Below are positions 1 through 11,102 of a stretch of DNA of 64,000 nucleotides, piece by piece. A program made the position numbers and the translations under genes. The notes under the pieces are model-generated. The model did no database searches. It was not told the DNA's origin and saw nothing but the letters and a program-made list of their open reading frames with translations. This stretch comes from Lindgomyces ingoldianus. Taxonomy: Eukaryota; Ascomycota; Dothideomycetes; Pleosporales; Lindgomycetaceae. The DNA lies in the NCBI RefSeq assembly GCF_010093535.1, contig NW_022985163.1, positions 1,075,677 to 1,139,676 on the forward strand, in the 5' to 3' direction. Position 1 is the stretch's first letter. Each line of letters opens with the position of its first letter.

Positions 1-704
1 GAAGGCCTTTACACTAAAGAATATTTGCGCAAGTTTTAGAGGTGTAGGGCTAGTCCTACTTGTGCTAGAAGCAGTACTATTAAAGCTTAATATAGTTGTT
101 TATACGCCTTTACTACTACTACTACCTTAACTAGAGGCTCTCTAGGTGTTGCAAACACTAAGTAATGCACGTAAACTTAAGGCGCAGTTAACTTTACTCT
201 ATATAAGGATTTAACAGCATTAAAACTTATCCCCTATATAAATGCTTTAGTTACTAGATTATCTTACTAAAGGCGCTAAAATAGTAATGCATTTAGCTCT
301 ACTACTATGTGATTAGGTCTCTGCCCTTTAGAAAGCTAATAAGGCTGCAATAAAGCAAAGGGCGTGTAAAAAAAGGCAGATCTAAAGGCACAGAGATATA
401 ATAATTAAAGAAGGTGTAGATATAGTTGCTTAAAGAGACGCGCAGCAGCTAGCAGAGCAGAGTAGGCAGCAGGATGCATTAGCATTAGGGCAAAGTTAAC
501 AGGCTCTTGCGCGCTGTAGTTGCTGTAGGGAGCCTAGTTATAATTCTTGCACATGTAAAAAGAATACTGTAGACGCTACTTTATCTTAGATACCTACATT
601 TTTATAGTATTTTAGTGCGTTGTTAAGTTGCGTTGTTTTAAAGGTAGAGAAAGTTAGTGAGGCTACTAACTCGCTTATGTTACTGACTCGCTTGTGTTCT
701 ATGT
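1..704 (+). mobile_element. Family C pogo/Fot1-like DNA transposon, 3' part (C1)
   Basis: This is the right-hand part of the element seen complete at 41318-43176, and the two match nearly base for base apart from transitions. The window starts inside the transposase frame. The remaining codons give the C-terminal part, including a Cys-Cys-His-Cys knuckle at 515-556 whose His codon has become TAT. The right terminal inverted repeat occupies roughly 645-704 and ends in CTTGTGTTCTATGT. It is followed by TA at 705-706, as expected for Tc1/mariner/pogo insertions. It sits in the D-type element to its right, interrupting that element's opposite-strand frame. In-frame TAG/TAA codons make it inactive. 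Confidence 0.85.
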
Positions 705-706
705 TA

Positions 707-810
707 CCTTCTTTTTTTTTTTTGCGTATTTTATCTTTTTAAATTGCCTCTAACTCTGCTAACAGCTTTTTACCCTCCTGTTCTAAGTAATCTTAGGCTG
801 TGTTAGACAT
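707..810 (-). pseudogene. Start of the D-family opposite-strand frame, cut by C1
   Basis: On the minus strand a start codon at 808-810 opens a frame beginning M-S-N-T-A followed by a charged Lys/Glu/Leu-rich stretch. It aligns codon by codon with the frame at 27559-28030. The single stops fit CAG/CAA to TAG/TAA changes. The frame is broken after about 35 codons by insertion of C1. Its function is unknown; see the fuller copy in the D element. Confidence 0.55.
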
Positions 811-1126
811 AAAGGTGTTGCAGCAACTGCCCTTTTAAACACACTCTACACACTTATCTAATAACAAGGACATTATGTAAGAGGACCTACTTAAATAATA
901 AGCACTACAGGGACGCATCTTTGTACAATAAAGAAGGTTAAGGTAAGTAATAGTATAAAGACAACAGGCAGCAGCAGAAGAACAAGAAACCTAATAAGGC
1001 ATAGTTAAAGAAGTTTAACATTAGGCTAGCCTTTAAGAAAGGAAACATACTAGCTAAAAAGAAAATCTAACACCTATAATAAAAAGAACGTAACAGTAAG
1101 AACGCTAACTAGAAGGGAAGCCTATG

Positions 1127-1725
1127 TGTTACAGCTAATAGTTAGACTATAATAACCTAACTAGCTGTCTTACACAGCCTAAACAATGTTAGATAGAAGA
1201 CGCTTAGCCCTATGCTAAGCAAATTATGTAATAGGACAGATAAGAAATAGCTTTAGCTTTTAGATAAAAGCCTAGTAGAATGCATTGTTTAATAAGCTTT
1301 GCAGGTTTGCAGGCTTGCAGGTTATGCAGGCTAGGTAAGCATGCAAACATGCAAGCATGCAGAACATGCAAACTCTATGTATATAGTCTTAATTACAACT
1401 ATAGTTAGAAGGTTGTAATTACTGTTTAGTCTTTACTTACTTAATAAACTAAGAGGCATTAAAGCTTTTATAAAGAGGACATTACTGCCTTGTATATTTT
1501 ACACTATATATACCTCTATTTCTATTCTTATAGATTAGGTTTACTAGCTCCCTATACAGCTGCTAGGTTAAACTACAGCCTGCCTTCTTTATCTCGCTAA
1601 CTCTACACTCTGCTCAACAGACTGTACACCTGATCCAGCTAAGTTCTATCCCCTCTTACCGCTAACATCACCTTAGGCCGTCGTACTCCTGAAAATACCA
1701 TTTCATCGGAGTAAGGATTGTAACA
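1127..1725 (+). repeat. LTR of D0 (599 bp)
   Basis: It starts TGTTACAGC and ends GGATTGTAACA, and is homologous in reverse to the LTRs at 26662-27242 and 33626-34222. Clusters of GCATGC/TTGCAGG-type short repeats lie at about 1300-1375 and a TATATATA box at about 1505. The last 65 bases (about 1660-1725) keep CpA and CpG sites and look almost free of RIP, unlike the rest. Confidence 0.85.
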
Positions 1726-1949
1726 GAAAGTAGTAATATTCTTAGTGCTAAAGTATACTTAGTCTTTTACTAAGTATATTTTATGTTTATGTGTCTTATT
1801 ATGCTATTACTTCTAGTACTCTTACACTGTCTTAAGGTGTTTAGCTAGCTTCTACCTAGTTTAAGCTAGTTTATTACTATTCTAGAGTGCTTATAAAGAA
1901 ATACTAGCCTTTTTTGCTTATTTTAGCACGTCTGTAGATAGCAGATTCT

Positions 1950-2650
1950 TCCTGTAGACAGCCTAGAATAGTAATATCTCTATAGAGCTATAAACAGCGT
2001 TGTTGTAAGCATATTCTATGTTAAAAAGAATCTCTGCCTAGTTATTCTACTTATAGTTACAGTATATTTAAAGATACTGCTTTAATGTTTAGTTTTAGCG
2101 CTTAGTCTAGCTGTTAGTTTATAAGTAAAAAGCAGTAAAAAAAAGTCTTTTTATCTCTAAGTAGGCTATATATGTCTTTTAATAAGTAGATGTAAATAAA
2201 GCCCCTTAGTCTATTATAATAAAAAAGGGGAGGCTGTAGAGTCTTAAGATTTCCTGCTTAAAAGTCTTAGCTAAGGCTGCTGCCTTTAAGGTGCCCCTAC
2301 TAAAAATGTAGTAGGCTATTTTAAAAAAATAATTAACTATAACTAGGATACTATTATAGCTCCTTCTATTTAACTAGCTAAGTAGTAGCTCTGTAATAAA
2401 ATCTATAAAGATATCCTCCTAGATCCTAGAGGGGACTAGGAGGGGCTAGAGTTCCCTATACAGGGCATGTTAAGAGGATTTCACGCGTTAGCAAGCCTAG
2501 CATGTGCTAAGGTAGTCTTTAGTGTATTACTACATGCCTAGCTAATAAAAGTCCCTTTATACCTAATAAAAGGTTTTACTAAATCTAAGATAGCCTGCTA
2601 AAAGATAGTTATAGTAGGCCTAAAAAGCTTAAATTCTTACTTTTCTAAGT
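1950..2650 (-). pseudogene. Integrase remnant of F
   Basis: The minus-strand translation shows a typical gypsy integrase core with many stops: a Cys-rich pattern ending in a run like CQRVKSS, then a stretch corresponding to DFITELP, then LVIVNYF where the family has an Asp. These are followed by the LYSLP...FTSTYWKT-like block and the TNxQTxRQN block that carries the catalytic Glu. Several acidic residues and Trp/Gln codons have been changed by RIP. This integrase would insert retrotransposon cDNA into chromatin; here it is a relic. Confidence 0.7.
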
Positions 2651-3599
2651 ATATAAGTCTTTTTTTTATAAGTAAAAAGTCTTTTTTTCTCTTTTAACTA
2701 CTTACCTACTTAGTTTAGTTAGTTCTTTACATCTTTTTTAAAAGCTTTTCTTACACCTTTAGTGTGCAGGTCTTTCTTAAGCCCTTTTATAATTACTTTT
2801 ATTAAAAAGCTCTCTAGGCTTTAGGTCTTATTTACTATTCTAGCAGTACCTAAGGCTTTTATTCTAGCTGCTTAGGTAATAGCTGCTATTCTTAGCTGTC
2901 TTAGGCCCTTCTAGGGCAATCTTGCCCTGTCTAGCTCTAGTTTACGCTGCAGATTATAAAGTGCTTACTTCTATAATCCTAGGCTATTCTTATTGTTACC
3001 CTCTCTACTTTTTTTGTAATTAGGCCTCTTTAAGGGCCTATTAGCAGAGTTAGTCTTACCTAGTTAATAATAAATTTAAAAGTTAAAAGTAGCTACTTAC
3101 TTTACTTACTAAGATTACTTTCTAGTTAAGGTCTTAGTAGTTGTAAACTCTTAGAGGTTAGTGTAGTCTATTAAAAGTTTTATTATATAAGCAGCCTTTT
3201 CTAGATAGTAGCGCTAGTGTTTAAAGCCCTTTACTATAGTAAGTAGTTTACTGTTATAGGTGTTATAGTTACATTCTACTGCTATTATTTTGCGCAAGAA
3301 AAAAGCTATAAAGTGCTACTAGTCCTTTTCTACCTTATCTAGCCTAGGCTAGCTTAGAATTCCTAAGATTACATATTCTAAGGCATTAGTTTTAACCTAG
3401 TAGTGTAGGTTAAAATTAAAATGTACTAGTAGTAGTTCTCTAGTAAATCTACTTTTTAGTTTATTAAAAGTAGACACTACTTAGAGACTTAGCGCTAAAG
3501 AGATAAACTTCTTTTTATGTTACTAATAGCCTTTTTTAGCTAAACCTTAGAGTTGTTAGGTAAGCTAGTGTAAAAAAGTAGTAATTTATAAGAATCTTT

Positions 3600-4330
3600 T
3601 TATAAAGTAGTTAGTAAACTTTAAAAAAATCTAGATCTTCTTTATAGTTCTAAGGATTAGCCACCTCTAGATAGCTTTAACTTAGTCCTTCTTTATCTAA
3701 ACCCCTTACAAAGTAATAAGCCTAGGTACCCTACTTTATTTATATAAAATTTGCATTTTAAAAGCTTAGTGTTCAGCTTATACAAAAAAGCCTAGATAAG
3801 ACTAGGTAAACATGCTTTTTATACTTAACTTTGTTTTAAAAGTAAATAAGTATATTATCTAAGTAGATAATATAATATATGTTAAAAAAGTTTAATACTA
3901 TAAAGTTAATATAACTCTAGAAAACTACTAAGGCGTTTATAAGTCTAAAAAGCATTATAGTGTATTTAAAATAGCTATAGCAGGTCTAGAAAGTAGTCTT
4001 CTACTTATCCCTCTTTTTAATCTAAATATAGTAGTAGGTGTTGCGCAGGTCTAGTTTAAAGTAAATTTTAGCGCAGCTTAATTAATTTAAAGATTCCTTA
4101 ATTAATAGAAAAAAGTTTTAGTTTTTTACTATAATAGCGTTAAAGCCTTAGTAGTCTATATAAAGTTAAAGTGCCTTATTCTTTTTTTATAAATAAAATA
4201 AAGGCCTTTACTCTTAACATTAAGCAGCGTATTTATCTCTATTCTAGGTTTATTTAGATATACTTTTATAAAACTTCTACCTTAGTAGTAAAGAAACTAT
4301 AAAGGGGGCTATATAAAAGTTTTTTCCTTT
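3600..4330 (-). pseudogene. Reverse transcriptase remnant of F
   Basis: The minus-strand translation contains the gypsy RT core. A FKYTIMLF-like block precedes the catalytic box at 3850-3875, which reads IYLDNILIYF, so the second Asp of the usual YxDD is Asn by a GAC to AAC change. It is followed by a Lys-Cys-Lys-Phe stretch and YLG. Stops interrupt all blocks. Confidence 0.72.
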
Positions 4331-4848
4331 TATTTAAGTTAATTATAAGCTTGTGTAGGCTATAGTTAGGCAGAAAAAAGGCGTTATATTTTAAAAATGC
4401 TTTTTAAAACTTCTTAAAGTATGCTAATAGTAGCCTAGGCTTCTCTAAAGTTAGTTAAAATATACAAGTAATTACTATTATAAACATATTATTATTAAAG
4501 TTTATTAGTACTTTTATAAATGCTTTTAAGCTGTTTAGACTAATTGTCTTATAAAGTTAGTAGTGTCCTTAGAAATAAACTATCTTATATATAAAGTTAG
4601 AAGTTAAGTTTTATTCTTTTAGCTAAGGCATGCCTAATATTATACTATAACTAGAGATCTTTATTATAAAAAAGGTAAATTTACTTACTTAAAACTACCT
4701 CTTACTATTCTTAATGCAGTAAAAGATATTAGCCCTTTTTATAACCTTTAATAGCTGTTCTTTTAGGAATATAAAGAAGCCTAGGTCTACTAGGTTAACT
4801 ACTACACCTACTTATTTAGTAAGGGTTTAATCTAAGAAGTTTACCTCT

Positions 4849-5063
4849 TGTGATAACAAGCACTGTCTCTACCACTGTATAGAGCTGGGGAAGCAAGGTA
4901 GAGTAGGTCAGCTCTATTTCAGCTAAACTAGGATGGGGAGTGAAGGAGGCGAAGGGTTTTCGCGAGAGAAAAGCTTGCGCAGCGCCAAGGCGCTAGCGCG
5001 CTTGCTTAACCCCTAGCAAGATCATGTGACTAGCAGCGGAGCTTGACAAGCAGCACCGTCACA
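4849..5063 (+). repeat. 215-bp short solo LTR-like element I1
   Basis: It starts TGTGATAACAAGCAC and ends GCAGCACCGTCACA, so it has TG...CA ends, and is flanked by a perfect 5-bp duplication CCTCT (4844-4848 and 5064-5068). The same 215-bp unit occurs reversed at 24752-24966 and truncated at 52770-52964. It is GC-rich with nested GCGC palindromes and little RIP damage. It has no coding capacity. A solo LTR is the best call; a MITE using 5-bp duplications is the alternative. Confidence 0.8.
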
Positions 5064-5438
5064 CCTCTGCTCTAAAGTCTATTATAGCTTAGCAGTAGTA
5101 AGAAAAGGTTAGACCTTTAATAGCTTTTAAAAAAGGTATAAGTGTTACTTTTATAGCACTAGGCCTAGCTTTTTAGGTACTTACTACTACTACTTTTTAC
5201 CTTTTTAAGTATTCTACCTAGCCTATAAGACGCAGGGGGGGGTGTTCTAGGGCGCAGCTTTTCTTGCTAGGTTTTTTTTTTTAATAGGCAGTTTTTCTGC
5301 ATGTAGCTTTACTTATAATAGTTATAGCAGCTTTTCTTATTTTAGTTTTTAGCCTTTTATGCCTTTTTAACTTCTAACTTTTAAAGCCTAGTAGCTATAA
5401 AGTTATAAGGCTTTATATTATTTTTTTAGTATTAGTTA
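5064..5438 (-). pseudogene. F internal segment (probable gag/protease border)
   Basis: AT-rich sequence between I1 and B1. The CCTCT duplication around I1 shows it continues the F element on its left. No motif is clear enough to name in this stretch; a G7 run lies at about 5234-5242. It is assigned to F by position only. Confidence 0.4.
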
Positions 5439-6536
5439 ACGTACTTTACAGGCAAGTTGCTTACACACCTAAGTTACTTACTTTTGCTAAGACCCTACTA
5501 AACTACTTTTCCTATACTAATGCATTCCTAATAACACTACTTAAACACACTAAAAAAAACATTAGATATAGCTTACGCTCTAAGCTTTTAAACAAGACAT
5601 AAAACTCTTAAAAAATATGCTGTAGCTATATATAGAGTCTCTTAAAAGACAATAAATAACTACAGCACTAGACAACCTTTATAAGCTAATTCTATAAATA
5701 ACTTATAAAGGCTAGGTAATAAAAAGAAGTAGGTAATTATTAAGACTATACTTAAGCTATATGCATAAGGATTTCCCCTTAGATAGCATTTATAGCTAAT
5801 ATAGCTAATTTATTACACGCTAAGTGTAATCTAGGCTATATTAGCATAAACTAGCCTAGTATGTTTATAAAGTGTTATTTAAAGCTTAAAGTAAAGTTTT
5901 AAGTATAAGTATAGTTAATAAATATTTAGTCTATAATAAAGCCTATTTTGCTAAAGTTGTACATGTTATTATCTTAGATGCTATACTTAGCTTTAATATT
6001 CTCTATAAGGCTAAACCTGCTCTAAATTACTCTAGAACTCTTATAGAAGGCTCTCTTATAGTTATACTACACTTAAATATTACTTTAAAGTTTAGATAAC
6101 ACTTCTTAAATATACTAAGCTAGTTTATGCTAACATAGCCTAGATTACACTTAGCGCATAAAAAATTAGCTATATTAGCTATAAATACTAGCTAAGAGGA
6201 AAATCCTTACACATATAGCTTAAGTATAGTTTTAATAATTACTTACTTCTTCTTATTACCTAGCCTTTATAAGTTAGCTGTAGAATTAGCTTATAAAGGT
6301 TATCTAGTGCTATAGTTATTTATTATCTTTTAAAGAACTTTATACATAGCTATAGCATATTTCTTTAAAAGTTTTATGTCTTATTTAAAAGCTTAAAGTG
6401 TAGGCTATATCTAATGTTCTTTTAGCATGTCTAAGTAGTGTTATTAGGAATGCATTAGTATAGAAAAAGTAGTTTAGTAGAGTCTTAGTAAAAGTAAGCA
6501 ACTTAGGTGTGTAAGCAACTTGCCTGTAAAGTGTGT
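5439..6536 (-). mobile_element. Snapback pogo-derived transposon B1
   Basis: It is flanked by TA (5437-5438 and 6537-6538). The left end is ACGTACTTTACAGGCAAG and the right end is its mutated complement. The whole left arm (5439 to about 5914) reappears in reverse as the right arm (about 6063-6536), leaving a loop of about 150 bp. The loop plus right arm, read on the minus strand, is the 5' part of a pogo-type transposase, including a Tyr-Asn-Phe-type block; the left arm repeats only the 5' end. No catalytic core is present, so it could move only with enzyme from elsewhere. Confidence 0.85.
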
Positions 6537-6955
6537 TACTTTAAAGTTTCTTATAGCTTACCTAGCTTTTTAAAAGGTGTTTTACTTCTTCTAGAGGCCT
6601 CTTACTACCTTTATAGTTCCCTCCTGCCTAAAGGACCTGCTAGTGCTAGTTAGCCTCTGTCTCTAATTTAAAAAGACTACTCTATACTCTTAGTTAAAAG
6701 TCTAGCTTATACTACACTTTCCTGTCTAAAGTAGAGAAAAAGTTATATATTAGGTTCTAATTTAAGTTATTTAAAGCTTTAATAAAGTTAATATTTTCTT
6801 ACTAAGTTTTAAAATAGTTAAAGAGGTTAGTAAAAGTTTAATTTTTTTAATTTACATTTTTTATTTTTTACTTAGCTACATTTTTTTAAGCATATTTAAA
6901 AAAGCCTAACAGCGTTTTCTTTATAAAGCCTTAGTGTAATTAAGTTAAGTAGTTA
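6537..6955 (-). pseudogene. F gag-like segment between B1 and B2
   Basis: This is part of F exposed between two snapback elements. The minus strand gives a Lys/Asn-rich, stop-riddled frame with a GNYKGSKRP-like stretch typical of basic gag linkers. No protein motif is decisive. It is assigned to F because both flanking transposons have TA duplications. Confidence 0.4.
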
Positions 6956-8055
6956 ATGTACTTTATAGGCAAGTTCCTTACACACCTAAGTTGCTTACTT
7001 TTGCTAAGACTCTACTAAACTACTTTTCTTACACTAATGCATTCTCTACAACACTACTTAGACACGCTAAAAGAATGTTAGATATAGCTTACACTTTAAG
7101 CTTTTAAATAAGACATAAAACTCTTAAAAAAACATGCTGTAGCTATGTATAAAGTTTTATAAAAAATAATAAATAACTACAGCACTAGATAACATTTATA
7201 GGCTAATGTTATAGCTAAATTATAAAGGCTAGGTAATAAAAAGAAGCAAGTAATTATTAAGACTATACTTAAGCTATATGCATAAGAAATTTCCCCTTAA
7301 ATAGCATTTATAGCTAATATAGCTAATTTTTTATGTGCTAAGCATAATCTAGGCTATGTTTATATAAACTAGCCTAGTACATTTATAAAGCATTATTTAG
7401 AGCTTAAAGTAAAGTTTTAAGCGTAAGTATAGTTAAAAGATATTTAGCTAATTATAAAGCCTGTCTTACTAAAGTTGTATGTGTTATTATCTTAGATGCT
7501 ATACTTAGCTTTAATATTCTCTATAAGGCTAAACCTGCCTTAAATTACTCTAGAACTTTTATAAAAAGCTTTTTTATAGTTATACTTACACTTAAATGTT
7601 ACTTTAAGCTCTAAATAACGCTTTTTAAACATACTAGGCTAGTTTATATAAATATAGCCTAGATTACGCTTAGCGCGCAAAGAATTAGCTATATTAGCTA
7701 TAAATGCTATCTAAGGGGAAATTCCTTATGTATATAGCTTAAGTATAGTTTTAATAATTACCTGCTTCTTTTTATTACCTAGCCTTTATAATTTAGCTGT
7801 AAAATTAGCTTATAAATGTTATCTAGCGCTATAGTTATTTATTATCTTTTATAAGACCTTACATATAGCTATAGCACATTTTTTTAAGAGTTTTATGTCT
7901 TGTTTAAAAGCTTAGAGCATAAGCTGTATCTAACATTCTTTTAGCGCGTCTAAGTAGTGTTATAGAGAATACATTAGTGTAGAAAGGGTAGTTTAGTAGG
8001 GTCTTAGCAAAAGTAAGCAACTTAGGTGTGTGAGCAACTCGCCTGTGAAGTAAGT
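6956..8055 (-). mobile_element. Snapback pogo-derived transposon B2
   Basis: It is a second copy of the B1 structure, 1100 bp, same orientation, flanked by TA (6954-6955 and 8056-8057). Left arm about 6956-7432, loop about 7433-7580, right arm to 8055. The arm, loop and junction positions match B1, B3 and B4, so the rearrangement was inherited rather than made on the spot. It is heavily mutated; the left end starts ATGTACTTT, with the C of the ACGTAC end lost to RIP. Confidence 0.85.
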
Positions 8056-8733
8056 TAACTATAAAGATTACATGTACTACTCTATCTTAATAGTTGCAGG
8101 GGTCCTCCCCTAGGTAGCGCTAGCAGAACTCTACTTATAATACTGCATTTAGGAAGACTAAAAAGTTTTAGATATATTCTTTATAGCTTTTAATATATGC
8201 TTATAGTTACTTATAGAACTTTTCTTTAAACTTTAAAAGTAAGTTAGGCTTAGGCAACTATAGCTTAAAAGGGGTGCCTACAGGAGCAGCTGTCCCAGGT
8301 AGGAACAATAAGGGTTAGCTAGTAGCTGTCTATAGGGGGGCTGCTAGCCCTAGCCCTACAGGGGTTAAGTTATTATAGAGGGAGTTGTAAAGCTTTTAAA
8401 AAAATTATAATATTTTCTTTAATTAGTCTTTTTAAAGTTATTTTAGTTTTTTTTATTATTTTTTTACTTTTTTTCTTAGTTCTTTTTATTAGATCTTAGC
8501 ATCTAGTTAAGTAATATTACTTATTATAATCTTCTTTAAAAGTATCTTAGCCTAAGTAAAGAGGTCTAAAGGTGGCAGTCTCTAGGGGGGTTGCGCAGAT
8601 GTCCCCCCTTTGTTAGGTAGTCTGTTTATAAAGGAAGTCTGTAAGTCTTACATAATGCTATCTTAGGTAGCAACAGTTATGCTAGGTATTATTAAGTAGG
8701 TAGAAAATTATATTATAAAAAATAAAGTATATA
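8056..8733 (-). pseudogene. F gag remnant
   Basis: The minus-strand translation gives a stretch resembling retroviral-type gag: a run like KFKEKFYK near 8220, then a FLVFLNAVL-like hydrophobic block and a basic tail. GC-rich islands with G6 and C6 runs lie at about 8330 and 8585. It is assigned to F by orientation and context; the similarity is weak. Confidence 0.45.
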
Positions 8734-10583
8734 ACGTACCTAACAGGTTGGCCAGCCACACAGGTTAGCTGGCCACTTTTGCCAAGCCCCTACTAAACTC
8801 TACCTATCTACAGAATGCCTTAACAACAACACTAGATTAAATCTTCTAAAGAATGTTAGATACAGCTTGCTTTTTAGGCTTTTAAATAAGACTTAAAACT
8901 CTTCTTATAACACGCTATAGCTATTTATAATGTCTTTTATATAACACTAAGTAATTAACACGCTAGACAGCCTTTATAAGAAGAATACTAGCCTAAATTA
9001 AGAAATTTAACTAAGCTTAAAAAAAGTAGTTATTAAGTACATACTTAAGCTTATCACACACAGATTTCTCCCTAGGCTTATAGCTATAGCTAATATAGCT
9101 AATTCCTTACGCGCAGAGTGTAATCTAGGCTAAGTTAGCTTAAACTAGCCTAGTATATAAGTTAAGCACTGCTTTAAGTTTATAATAAAGTTTAATTATA
9201 AGTATAATTATAAAAAAGTGCTTTATAAGAATTTAAAAGTTATCTAAAGCTAGTTTTACCTAGTAGCTAATATAAAAGCTAAGTATAGTATCTAAAATAA
9301 AAACACATATAACTTTAACAAGTTAAGCTGTATAATAGGCTAGATATTAACTAGAGTAGTTATTATAGCTTTAAAAAAATAAAAATAGCTAAAGGTAATA
9401 TAGTAAAGTAATAAAAAGTAGATAATAGTTATTTAAAGCCTTAACATAATAAAGTAAGCTATGTTACTTTTTATTATTTTTAAAAGCTACTATTACTTTT
9501 TTACTTAGTATAAAAAAAAGAATCTGCCTTAAAACTAGGTTATTATAGTCTTTAAAAACAGCTAGATAATAAATAAGCTTAGGCTATAGTAGTTAAAGCA
9601 CTTTAATAAGTATATAAAAAAGTTATAGGCGCTTATTAGCTTTTTATTATTAATAGCTATAAAAGCTATAAGTTACTTAATTTCTAGTAGTACTATAAAA
9701 AAAATTATTACTATTTATATGCTTTTACACTTATTACACTTTTTATAGCCTTTTAATGTAAGTTGTTTTACTTCTTTAAAAAAAGTGTATAAGTGCTAAT
9801 CTAAAGATCTTATATATAACTAAATTACTTATATTATAAAACTTTAGTTCTTACTATGCTTTATACACGCTTATAATATAGTAATTACTTTTAGTAATAT
9901 TTAAAAAAGGTTTTAAGGCGCTAGTTTAGTTCTATTTAACCTAAAATAGGTTAAAATAGCCTTTAATGTTTAGTTACATACTTTATTACTACTACTACTT
10001 ATTAATAATAAGCCCTAGTAGTTATAAACTCTAAGTAATACCTTTAAATTTAAGTTATAATTAATGCTTATAAAAGTAAAAATTTAAAGGCATATAAATA
10101 GCTTACTAATCTCTATAGTAAAGGCTTTTAAAAAAGTTTTAAAAGGGGTAGTAATTATTACATATAAGCTAGTGTTAGCGCAAAGATTATAAAGCTTCAA
10201 GTAGTAAATAAGGCTACTACATAACATAGATTACATAAAAAAAAGGAGATTTAGGCAAAAAAGACCTTAATAGTTAAAGATAAGGCTTGTTTAACTACTT
10301 TAAAGAAGTTTAAAGCATATAGGAATAGAAAAAAGCTAAAGACATAAGTGCGCGCTAAAAAAAGTAAGCTAAGTTAAAAGTAATATAAGTAGTGTAATTA
10401 GACTAGGCATCACTTGTATACATATAAGAAAGTAGTAAAAGTAGACTCTAAATAATATTTTATGTTGTATTGCTTTATATAGAGCTAAAGTAGGCTGTTT
10501 TGCGCTAGAATAGAGTAGTTTTAGTAGGGGCTTAGCAAAAGTAGCCAGCTAACCTGTGTGGCCGGCCAACCTGTTAGGTACGT
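8734..10583 (+). mobile_element. Full-length pogo/Fot1-like transposon A1
   Basis: It is 1850 bp, flanked by TA (8732-8733 and 10584-10585). The ends are ACGTACCTAACAGGTTGG and its complement, with subterminal copies of the palindrome GGCCGGCC or RIP variants of it. The length fits autonomous Fot1/pogo elements (about 1.8-1.9 kb). Internal coding sequence runs left to right and is broken by many stops. It is inserted in F. Confidence 0.9.
8850..10456 (+). pseudogene. DDE_1 (pogo-type) transposase remnant with C-terminal zinc knuckle, A1
   Basis: The blocks, in order, are an N-terminal DNA-binding region (about 8880-9250); the first catalytic block at about 9309-9345, reading YNFNKLSCIIG with Asp changed to Asn; and the GINxxxxAxxxxIIFK region. 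The second catalytic block (9643-9668) and the third (about 9718-9765, mutated from PPHSSHLLQPLDVG) follow. A Cys-x2-Cys-x4-His-x4-Cys knuckle lies at 10384-10425, with outer Cys codons now Tyr. The enzyme would cut and rejoin transposon ends at TA. It is clearly dead here. Confidence 0.85.
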
Positions 10584-10788
10584 TACTTTATAATTAAAAG
10601 GTGTATTAACTAATAAAGGCGTAACTGTAACATAAAAGTATAATTAGTACCTGCCTAATTTCTAAGGTAATTCTCTGCTATCTAAAAAGGGCTTCTACAA
10701 CTAGCTATATACTTCTTTAGAGAGCTAGGCACAGCAGCGCTAGTAGCAACAAATCTAGTATGCTGTAGGTCTAGTTTAAAGTATTACC
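10584..10788 (-). other. F 5' leader region, no motif seen
   Basis: AT-rich sequence between A1 and the GC-rich block. By position it is the untranslated leader or gag start of F on the minus strand. No tRNA-primer site could be recognised. Confidence 0.35.
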
Positions 10789-10938
10789 TGTCTAGGATGC
10801 CTAGCTTTTTAGGCGAGGTAGGCGTTGTCTAGGAAGTGCGGGGTTGACGGCACAGTTCAGGAGTTGTCCAGGACTGCCTAGTGCGGTCTAGGCCAGTCTA
10901 TGTCAGCCGAGGAAACACCTGGATAGCCGGTCGTTACA
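10789..10938 (-). repeat. GC-rich low-RIP block, candidate F LTR
   Basis: It starts TGTCTAGGATGCC and ends GGTCGTTACA, giving TG...CA ends about 150 bp apart. It is strikingly richer in C and G than its surroundings. Inside are several degenerate copies of a GTCTAGG/GTCCAGG motif about 20-40 bp apart. It directly abuts the last 50 bp of an E-type LTR. It may be the 5' LTR of F inserted in that LTR, or a solo LTR of another family. No second copy is in the window. Confidence 0.4.
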
Positions 10939-11102
10939 TTTAAGTGGATTCCCACCGCATTTAGACCTATTGTCTTGCCTGTGGTGTTACATCATATTAG
11001 AAAACTTACTTTTGCTAGTAACAGCCTTATTAATAATATTACATTAATTATTTATTTAACTACATCTAACTCTAAGAAGTGTCTAATTTAGTTTAAGTTG
11101 TA

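Larger units (their letters stand above)
707..1725 (+). mobile_element. Truncated D-family Ty3/gypsy element (D0): 3' internal end plus 3' LTR
   Basis: 707-1126 is the reverse complement of the region next to the left LTR of the complete D element (27243-27660), and 1127-1725 is its LTR in reverse. D0 is therefore in plus orientation, with its 3' end here. The left part is lost behind C1 and the window edge. A purine-rich stretch (AGAAGGGAAG) lies just before the LTR and is a good polypurine-tract candidate. No target duplication can be checked because the left end is absent. Confidence 0.8.
1726..10938 (-). mobile_element. Minus-strand Ty3/gypsy remnant (F), split by I1, B1, B2 and A1
   Basis: The element is made of 1726-4848, 5064-5438, 6537-6955, 8056-8733 and 10584-10938. 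Read on the minus strand it gives, from right to left, a gag-like region (8733 down to about 5064), reverse transcriptase (about 4330-3600), then RNase H and integrase (about 3400-1950). It is a gypsy-type order. Stops are abundant. The left end abuts the D0 LTR without a visible F LTR, so it is truncated. The right end may be the GC-rich segment 10789-10938. Exact ends are uncertain. Confidence 0.7.

Noticed and set aside
4849..5063. I element considered as a structured RNA or riboswitch because of GCGC palindromes
   Set aside because: Mobile-repeat evidence (three copies, 5-bp duplication, TG...CA ends) explains it better; no RNA family is recognised.
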